Origin: Taeniopygia guttata
Lineage: Eukaryota; Chordata; Aves; Passeriformes; Estrildidae
Direction of reading: 5' to 3'
DNA: 64,000 nucleotides
NCBI RefSeq assembly: GCF_048771995.1
Contig: NC_133026.1
Span: 149,257,001 to 149,321,000 of the forward strand
The notes under the pieces are model-generated. The model had not been told where the DNA came from, searched no databases, and saw nothing but the letters and a program-made list of their open reading frames with translations. The position numbers and the translations under genes are program-made. This document shows, one piece after another, positions 57,336-64,000 of this stretch (the stretch's first letter is position 1; the number at the start of each line of letters is the position of its first letter).

Positions 57336-58489
57336 GCGAACAGTTCCTGGCTGCCTCCAAAGTCTTTGACTCTGCTGCTGACATCTCTGAGTGTTGGAGA
57401 GAGAGGCGCTGCAGAAATAGGGAAGAAATCTCTGGGTGAATTTGAGGAGTAGGGAAGGTTTCTTGAAGGAAAACAAACTCCCCAATGCTGCCGAGGGAAA
57501 GGGAGAGATTTCCATTCGGAGCATGCACTGTGCTAATCCAGCATAGCCGCCTGTCGGCTAAAACCCTGCATTTCAGGCCCCGGCTGCCCCTTTGCTCCAG
57601 TCCCTGCTTAACTGGAGATGTCACAGATGCCTTTGGCCAGCGATGCTGCAGTGCTGGCTGGGGATGAGAGGCTGCTTTGCTGCGTTCCTCCACTGCCCGG
57701 CTTTGCAGCTCAGCTCCTCTAAACGAAGATTTTTCTTTCTTTTCTCCTTCTCCCATGAGTTTTTAGGGATTCAAAAGGTTTGAAGGTGTGGAAATAGGGG
57801 CTGAAGTGCTGGACGATATGAAGAAGAGGCAGGAAAGGGGAAGAAGGCCGGGGGGGAGGGGGTTAAGATGCCCTGGAGAGTCCCGTGGGGGAGAGATGGG
57901 GGCTCCTCTCCCTCCCTGAGGCAGAGGGACAGAGGGTGGTGGCAGATGGGATCTTTACCTCTGCCCCTTGGAAAGGTTTGTGCCCCTTCCCTGATGGGGG
58001 AGCAGCATCCCTGGGCAAGGAGGGAGGTAATTTTGTCGGGGAAGGAGGGTCGGTTTCCCCCTTTAGGAGTAGGAAGGGTTAAAAAGAAGGGGCAGGTCCC
58101 GAAGTCTGACAGGATGCTGAAGTCTCCCAGCTCTCCACACACCTCCAGCCTTATCCCTCTCCCTTCCAACCCTTTCCTACCCCACCCCCCCTTTTCTGCT
58201 CGGCAGGCTTCTCATTGCCGGAGGACCTTCCTCGGGCTGCAAACCTGGAGGCAGCACCTTCACCCCAAATCTGCCGGGATGTAGCACGGACCTTTCACCC
58301 CAGCCCATTTCCTCCTCCTCCATCTGCTCAAACTTTCCCTTCCCCCCTCCCCAGCCTCCTGCTACCCCGGGGTGTTGCCTGGATGTGAGACCCCCAACTC
58401 CCACCCAAATTTTGGGTTAATGGAGCAAGGAGTTGAGGAGGATGCTAGGAAAGAGGTAAAATTTAAACAATTAGGAAAGGGTTAAGGGC
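57336..58489. other. Upstream flank of the CpG island
   Basis: Composition rises in GC and becomes G/A-rich on the + strand (GGCCGGGGGGGAGGGGG near 57848). No gene is recognised. Several open frames on both strands reflect low stop density in GC-rich DNA. Confidence 0.5.
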
Positions 58490-58980
58490 TGTCGCCGTCT
58501 TTTCCTGGGCAAACCGTGCGCCCTGGTGCAGAGGCACGGCCGAGCCGGGGTGCTGGGGGAGGTCCCCCCATCGCCGCCCTCCCTCCCCGCGGCTGAGGGG
58601 CTGAGGAGCCGCTGCCCCGCTGCTCCCCACCGCCCTGCCCAGGGTCCCGTTCCCCTTCCCAGGCTGTCAGCTCCGGGGGATGCTCCGGGGGGCGCAATGG
58701 GAGAGCCCCAGCACCCCCCTCTCCTTCCCGGTACCCAGGCAGCGGCACCAGCGTCTCTGCGCATCCCTCTGCGGGCGAGCGGCACCTCTCCGTGCTGAGC
58801 CTCCGCAGGTTTTTGGGGGAGCGGGGCGGGGAGCGGGGGGGAAGCAGAAGCCTCACCATCCTCACCACCACCATCCCGGCTCCCTCTTCACCTCCTGGCT
58901 CCCCGCTTAGGGCTAAGCTGTCCCGAGGAGGCTGCGCTGCTGAGCCGCCAGCGCGCTCCGGCTGTCGCTGGCTCCTCTGT

Positions 58981-59047
58981 TCCATCCATCCATCCATCCA
59001 TCCATCCATCCATCCATCCATCCATCCATCCATCCATCCATCCATCC
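58981..59047. repeat. (TCCA)n tetranucleotide microsatellite
   Basis: About 16 perfect TCCA units lie inside the CpG island. The opposite strand gives an artefactual Trp-Met-Asp-Gly repeat frame. Confidence 0.97.
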
Positions 59048-59172
59048 TCTCCTGCTGGAGGCTAGCGGAGCATGCCCGATGCGATACCGTGTCAGTTCGG
59101 GTCCTCGCCTATAGCTGCCTGTTTTACAAAGCTCCGATCCGTGCGTGTGCGTGTGTATGTGTGTGTGCATTT

Positions 59173-59228
59173 CATCCCTCCCTCCTATCCCTCCCTCCCT
59201 CCCTCTCTCTCTCTCTCTCTCTCTCACT
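59173..59228. repeat. CCCT/(CT)n pyrimidine tract
   Basis: Irregular CCCT units pass into about 12 perfect CT units just upstream of the TATA box. On the opposite strand this is a GA repeat, a common element of vertebrate neural and developmental promoters. A short GT-rich run (TGTGTATGTGTGTGTGC) precedes it. Confidence 0.93.
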
Positions 59229-59250
59229 CTAATGTGTGATCTGGAAAGCT

Positions 59251-59258
59251 TATAAAAG
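59251..59258 (+). promoter_or_regulatory. TATA box, + strand
   Basis: TATAAAAG, a consensus TATA element, sits in the context GGAAAGCTTATAAAAGCCTG about 25 bp downstream of the CT tract and inside the CpG island. A start site is predicted near 59280-59290, within CAGCCCCTGGCTACAAAG. No other strong TATA box with comparable context was seen in the window. Confidence 0.6.
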
Positions 59259-59281
59259 CCTGATGTAATCCTTAATGCAGC

Positions 59282-59917
59282 CCCTGGCTACAAAGACTGG
59301 ATCTAGTTTCAGAGAGAGAGAGATTCAGAAGCAGAATTAAAAAAAAAAAAAATTAAAAAGTGTGGGGGGAGAAGAGAGAGAAAGAAGGAAAAGCAGACGA
59401 GTGGATTTTAAACAAACATATCTTCCTGAAGAAGACCATTCTTGCTCCTCGCTGCTGGGAAAGCTACTCTGAACCCTGCTGTATATTTTTTTTTTCCAAA
59501 GGAGAAGACTTGATTGTCTGCTTGGATCTAATGATTTACTGGCTTTTAACTGCGTTTTTCCCCTCTCCTAAGGATTTCTCAAAAACCGGCTTAATTATTT
59601 TCAGCTTTTCTCTTCTACCTGCCTGTCTGCAGAGACACCAAAGGTTCTCCCTTCCTCTCCCTCCCCACCCCCATTTCTTTTAGGATTTTTTTCCTCTTTT
59701 CCATTTAATACACATATATATATATATATAAATGTGTATGTATATATATATGTAGAGGCAAGAGTGGAGGAAGCGGAGGGAGAGAGAGCTCTGCCATCCT
59801 TTTGGACTTCACGCGCTGCCCAATGTTGGGCTGGTTACCCCTGGATATGTTGCTGGTTTCCATTTGGAATTTGACGAAGGGGAAAAGGAGGATATAAAAC
59901 CAGGGGAGCTCGGCAAG
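59282..59917 (+). other. Putative first exon (mostly 5' UTR) of an unidentified gene
   Basis: The interval runs from the predicted start downstream of the TATA box to a strong splice donor, GGCAAG|GTAAGGGG, at 59917/59918. The first ATG (59531) opens a 50-codon frame ending at 59683 ('MIYWLLTAFFPSPKDF', hydrophobic). A second ATG (59823) opens a 24-codon frame ending at 59897. Neither reaches the donor, so they would be upstream frames and the main coding start would lie in a later exon beyond the window. One frame lacking ATG is open through the donor ('LEFDEGEKEDIKPGELGK'). The exon body is AT-richer than its flanks. I do not recognise the gene, and boundaries are inferred. Confidence 0.45.
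59711..59755. repeat. (TA)n tract with an inverted-repeat arrangement
   Basis: CACATATATATATATATATA, AATGTGTATG and TATATATATATGTAG form two TA runs flanking a TGTGTATG core, inside the presumed first exon. The transcribed strand could fold into an AU hairpin. Confidence 0.9.
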
Positions 59918-60822
59918 GTAAGGGGCTCCGGGCCGCCTTTCCTTCTTCCACGGAGGGGAGGGAGAGGGGGAACGCGACTTCTCCGGCTGCGCTTTGCCTG
60001 GAGCGCAGGGGGGTCTGTCTCCATCCCCAGGGGAAACGGCGATGGGGGCAGCGGTGGGCACCCGCTCCTCTCCTTCTGCCCCTGGAAACAGCACCCGGAG
60101 GATGTTTCTGTCCCTTCCACTCCGCAATTTGGACTGATAGAGCGTAATCATTCCCTGACACGGGAAGTTTTAACTTTTGTGCATGCAGGTCCTGTGGGCA
60201 CACACCAAGCGCTGGTGGAAAATATTGAATGTCTGCAGGATGCGGAGGGGGAAATGCAGACGTGTCCCGGGGAAAGGAGCTGGGCATTGGGTTGTCTGGG
60301 GGGGGAGAAGGCAGCCAGGCGAGGGAAGAGGAGCGGGGAATCGCGACAGGAGAGCTGCAGAGCCAGCCGGGGCTGGGCTGCAAAGTGCTGCGAAGCCGCG
60401 GCGCCTTCGCCCTGGGGTCCGGGACTCCTCATCCCGCAATGTTGGCAAAGTCTCGGAAGGACAGGCAGCTGAGTTCCCCGGGAATGAATATGCCCTCACC
60501 ACAGCTCCCTGCCTTCCCCTTTTCCTCGGAGAGCTCTCGGGGTGTGTGTCTGTGTGTGGGGGGGGTCCTCGCTTGCTTCGCTGCTTGTGTGGCACCTACC
60601 CAGGGCTGGAGGCTCTGGCTGGGGAGGTGATCAGCTCCTCATGTAGCCCCCCCCAAAATGCCATTTCTCAGCACTTCGCTTCACACTGGGGGAGAAAATT
60701 AACCTTTAGCCTCTGTAGAGCTCCGAGCGTGGCACAGACACACAGACACACACACGCTGCTCCCGGCGCTGTGCTCCTGGGGGATGCTGGCACCCAGGCA
60801 TGGCTTAGCCTTTCTTTGGGAG

Positions 60823-60836
60823 GGGGGGGCGGGTGG
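60823..60836 (+). repeat. G-rich run
   Basis: GGAGGGGGGGGCGGG, a potential G-quadruplex or Sp1-type site in the GC-rich presumed intron. Confidence 0.8.
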
Positions 60837-61440
60837 AGAGAGAAGGAGTCTCCATCAGGGATGCGTAATTACAAAGCATCTTGTTCTGAATCACCCTGTG
60901 TGGGAATGAACCGCAAAATTTGTCTCTCCCTCTTCCCCCACCGCCCCCTTGCCTTTCACGGCCTGACATTCGCTGACGGAGGGTGGCTGTTGATGCATCT
61001 TCAGACTTTCACAGAGAGGTGTTTCAGCCATGGCTCTGCCAAGGCTGCGAGAAAAAGGGGGAAAGAGGGATCGAGGGGGATCAGGTAGAGGTTTCAAAGG
61101 GACTTCTCAGTCCTGGCTGAGAGCAGGCGGCGGTTCCCGAATCGAAGGCACGGGCTGCAGATGAACTCTGCCAGGTACCTTCGGCTGTGACTCACGCTCG
61201 TGTCCCCGATCCTGCCCTGGCCAAGCAAACAACCCCCGTGAATCAGCGGCACAGAGAGGAGTGGGGAGGGAGGGGAGCATCAAGGCAAGGTCAAAGGGAT
61301 GGAGGGCAAAAAGACACCCCCCTTCCATCCCTCACCACCCCATCCCTTTGGAGCTGGGGCTTTCCGAGGCTCGGGCTCAACCCAGCTCCAGCACTGGGTC
61401 TGCCGAGTTGCCAGGGCCAGCTGACAGCTGATGGCTGAGG

Positions 61441-61475
61441 GAGGAGGAAGAGGAGGAGGGGAGGAAGGGGGCTGA
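61441..61475. repeat. GGA-rich purine run
   Basis: GAGGAGGAAGAGGAGGAGGG followed by GAGGAAGGGGGC, all purine to the final C. Confidence 0.85.
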
Positions 61476-61729
61476 GGAAGAGCGGAGCTACTTTGACAGA
61501 TGCCCAAACCTGCGTGCGCGGCAGAGCGAAAATCGCAGCGCCTCGAAAGCCTCCCTGGGAGGGAGCCAGGGGTGCTCGGGGTGCAGGGTGCAGCTCCCCA
61601 GCCCCGTTACCTGTTGAGCACCTATAGGTTTCCTCTCACCTGGCCAGGCAGAGCCTGAGGAAAGCCAGGAGGGCTGAGCCCCCGACACTCCGAGGAGTTG
61701 CCTGGTGACCTCCGCGGTGTGGCAGGGAG

Positions 61730-61930
61730 GGCTCTGTATTAATGATGATGACTCTGCTTTGGCTGGTGCTAAAATATCTGTATTATCTATTATCAGCTGG
61801 GAGACTGAGGCTGGAGGCTTCGCAAGGCTGGGATCTCATCCAAAGTCCGGGCTGCTAAAGGAAACAAACAACTCCCCATGCATATTAAGTGGGTCCCTAA
61901 TTAATTAATGACTCATTAACTCGGGTCCCA
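61730..61930. other. Possible conserved intronic enhancer
   Basis: An AT-rich unique island inside GC-rich DNA carries clustered homeodomain, POU and AP-1-type sites: GTATTAATGATGATGACTC, ATCTATTATCAGC, CATGCATATTAAG and CCTAATTAATTAATGACTCA followed by TTAAC. A sharp drop in GC together with dense ATTA cores is typical of conserved developmental enhancers. No alignment is available. Confidence 0.35.
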
Positions 61931-62784
61931 CAGTCCTTCCTGTGCCCAAGACCTGGCTGAGGAAGAGGAAGGAGGTGTCAGGGCAGAGCCGGGGACGTTT
62001 TTACCCTCGGAGGATGCTGAGGAATTGCACCAGCTCAGCCAAGCCGCACTGCCAGGGGACGGGGTGGCCACGGGGCTGAGCCGGGCAGGGGCCAAAGGAG
62101 GGGCTGAGCAGACAGGACATCCTGCCTGGTGGGTCTCAGAGGGGCACAGGGGGCTGGAAAACCCAGGGTTCCTCCACAGCCCGCTCTGGGTGTTAGAGGG
62201 GTCAGGGTGCAGCAGCGCTCCTGCTGCGGAGGGAGAAAGGGAAGACCAGGCAGGAACTGGCACAAGGCACAGTCAGGGCAGGAGAAGAGCTCCCGGCCCT
62301 TTTCAAGCACTTGGGGTGGTGTTGCAGAGCCCTGGGTGCAGGGAGAGGGGCATAGAGCCCCCGGAATTGGCCAGTGAAGGTGGACAGGCTCAGGGAAGGA
62401 CCGGCTGCAAAGCGGAGGGGATTTCTATTAATGACTGTAGCCCCTTCTCCTTATGTGAGGGAAAACGAGGCAGGGACGGTGTGCCAGACCCCATAGCCGG
62501 GATGGGAACTGCGTGTGTGTGTGTGGGGGGAATCAGGGGGAGATCCTGACCCCCCATCACACCCCAAGGAGCAGCCAAAGGAAACCCCCCTGGCTGGGGG
62601 AGCACCCCGGATCCCATCCTCTGCCACATCACCCTGTGCCCCGCAGGCACTCAGAGGTGCTCTGGGAAACCCCCACAACCCTTCCCTGCCTTACAGCACC
62701 CCAAAAACCCCTTTTACAACCACTCCAAACTTAGCGAACCCCCCGCCAACACACATCCCCACTCCATCCTTCTCACAGCATCCG

Positions 62785-63130
62785 GACCATCCCCGCTGCG
62801 ACCCCGCGGGGGCAGAAGTTGGGAAAAGGTGTCGGGCATCTCCACCTAATGTCAGGGTCCCCCCCAGCCTCCTCCATCCCCAAGGAGGCAGCGGGGGGGG
62901 CTGCCGGGGGCGGCGGGGCTTGCGGTGAGCGGCGGGGAGGTGGCGCTCGCCGCTCGGCTATCGCCGCTCGCCACCCCCGGAGCGCTCGGATGCTCGGCAC
63001 AGCCCGCGGGGCGCTGCTCTCCCTATCCCCCCTCCCAAAATAAATAAATAAATTAAAAAAAAAAAATAATCCGCACAGCTGGGGCTCGCAAGAAGCGCTG
63101 GCTCCCACCCCGCACCCGAAAAGCGAAACC
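62785..63130. promoter_or_regulatory. CpG island B
   Basis: CpG density is very high between 62790 and 63040 (for example GCTCGCCGCTCGGCTATCGC), separated from island A by about 2 kb of moderately GC-rich DNA. It might be an alternative promoter or a GC-rich exon, but no exon signals are convincing. Confidence 0.65.
63040..63069. repeat. (AAAT)n / poly(A) tract
   Basis: AATAAATAAATAAATT followed by about 12 A residues, immediately right of CpG island B. It could be a processed insert's tail, but no body is recognised. Confidence 0.85.
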
Positions 63131-64000
63131 CATGGGGTTTATTTCCCACTCTCCAGCATCTCCTTCCCGTTGAGTTTTTGCTCTCCTCCCTTCCCCGTGG
63201 TGCTTTTACCACGCTCTCCCGCACGTTTTATTCCCCTCTTCCCCCCACTTTCAGTATCCTTGTGAAAGCAGAGCCTTCCACCGGCTCTCCTCGGCAGTGG
63301 AAGCGCTGCTGCGGGCACTGCTCTTACTCCCATGCCCAGAACTGGGGGGGCACAGAGGCAGCCCCCAGCTCCAAGGGCTTGCTGGAGGTCTCCACACCAT
63401 CCCTCACTCCCCGCAGGTGGGAGAGAGGGATGCCCGAGCACTTTGTTCCCGTCCAGCAGGGATGGTGCCCGATCCTCGAGGGGCTTCCCGCAGCGCCTGT
63501 GTGGCTGCAGGTGGATTTTCTTTCCCAGTTTTTTATTTTTGGGGGGGAGGGAGAAGGGGAAGGAAGCACTGTGCTCACAGATCCAGCTTCACCCTCTCCC
63601 GTTGCTCAAGTGTAGCAGGCAGGAAATCCTCTGTCATCGATACCTGTTGCAGGGTAGCAGCTTGGCTCATTAATTAGCTCCAGGAAAACCTGTGCTGGTA
63701 AACAAATGACTCAAAGCTTTTCTCCGGGCCTGATCCAAGGCTTGTGGAATGCTGGTCTCCACCTTTCTAGGAGAGGTGCAAAGAGAGAGGAGTATTTTCC
63801 TCAAGATGGATGACAGGCTGTCTCTGGAACCAGCTCGCCTCCTCCCCTTGGAGAAAATTCACATCCCCAGGCGAGCCTTCGAAGGGAAGGGAGCTGACAC
63901 CTGGCAGGATAGTCCTGCTCAGTGTCACAGCATGGATTAGAACAGCTCAAATGAGGCAGCAGACAAAGCCCAGGGGTCCCCATCACATCCCAGTCTTCAC
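63131..64000. other. Right end of the window, no exon recognised
   Basis: Moderately GC-rich unique DNA with a TTTTTTATTTTTGGGGGGGA junction near 63530 and a possible conserved block at 63640. Open frames up to about 145 codons have no known domains. Confidence 0.45.
63640..63722. other. Possible conserved non-coding block
   Basis: GCTTGGCTCATTAATTAGCT followed by CCAGGAAAACC and GTAAACAAATGACTCAAAGC combines a homeodomain TAATTA site, a forkhead GTAAACA site and a TCAAAG core within 80 bp of unique sequence. It is a motif cluster only. Confidence 0.3.

Larger units (their letters stand above)
58490..60620. promoter_or_regulatory. CpG island A around a putative promoter
   Basis: CpG dinucleotides are dense at 58490-59130 and 59910-60620, in contrast to the CpG-poor rest of the window. 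Between them lies AT-richer sequence with the TATA box and presumed first exon. Intact CpGs in a vertebrate genome indicate an unmethylated regulatory region, usually a gene promoter (established knowledge). Confidence 0.8.
60621..62784. other. Presumed intron 1, GC-rich
   Basis: No further exon can be supported. G runs occur at 60823-60836 and a GGA-rich run at 61441-61475. Large open frames on both strands (up to 303 codons from 60177, beginning at a TTG codon) are typical of GC-rich DNA with few stops and show no recognisable domains. Confidence 0.45.

Noticed and set aside
56668-57452. Long + strand frames with Arg-Val, Leu-Gly and Arg-Ile repeats
   Set aside because: They are translations of the TTAGGG-like array. 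A 6-bp period gives two-residue repeats in every open frame.
58482-59227. - strand frames with Trp-Met-Asp-Gly repeats
   Set aside because: Produced by the (TCCA)n microsatellite inside the CpG island. The rest of each frame is GC-driven and has no domains.
60177-61088. 303-codon + strand frame in the GC-rich right end
   Set aside because: It begins at a TTG codon, has no recognisable domain, lies across the presumed intron and overlaps long frames in other phases, as expected where stops are rare.

Overview
The window reads as nuclear DNA from a bird, probably a songbird (inference). The main evidence is a dense scatter of CR1 non-LTR retrotransposon 3' ends. About two dozen copies are recognisable from their 3' UTR, from the C-terminal reverse-transcriptase reading frame (the 'RLPREAV..PSLE.FK.RLD' type on the coding strand) and from the ATTCTATGA-like 3' tail. 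Pieces of avian endogenous-retrovirus LTRs and many microsatellites support the same reading. There are no operons, no prokaryotic gene organisation, no tRNA or rRNA genes and no intact viral gene.

Layout. Positions 1-200 are a pure GGAGA pentamer array cut by the window edge. Positions 200-58000 are gene-poor, at ordinary to low GC. They hold CR1 copies in both orientations, A/T homopolymers and long unique stretches. Some unique blocks (near 2.5 kb, 6.5-7.5 kb, 14.3-14.6 kb and 42.8 kb) look like constrained non-coding DNA. The most informative repeat structures are a probable solo LTR inside a CR1 (19.9-20.7 kb), a CR1 inserted into another CR1 (49.3-51.05 kb) that also carries an AGAAT array grown inside its reading frame, a 227-bp all-purine GGA/GAA/AAAAAG tract at a CR1 3' end (45.2 kb), and a ~590-bp interstitial telomere-like TTAGGG array (56.7-57.3 kb).

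From about 58.5 kb to the right edge the composition changes to GC- and CpG-rich. This part looks like the 5' end of a real gene on the + strand. It has a CpG island, a (TCCA)n array, a CT tract, a TATA box at 59251, a probable first exon ending in a strong splice donor at 59917/59918, then an apparent first intron with a second CpG island (62.8-63.1 kb) and two homeobox-site-rich blocks (61.7 and 63.65 kb). The presumed exon holds only short reading frames, so it would be mostly 5' UTR with the coding exons beyond the window. I could not identify the gene.

No protein-coding gene can be called with confidence inside the window. Three coding-like signals are reported as candidates only: a 289-codon open frame on the - strand (54867-55736), a possible spliced exon on the - strand (36600-36791), and a possible exon whose splice acceptor is supplied by an antisense CR1 (35434-35560). 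Almost all other open frames are chance or lie in repeats.
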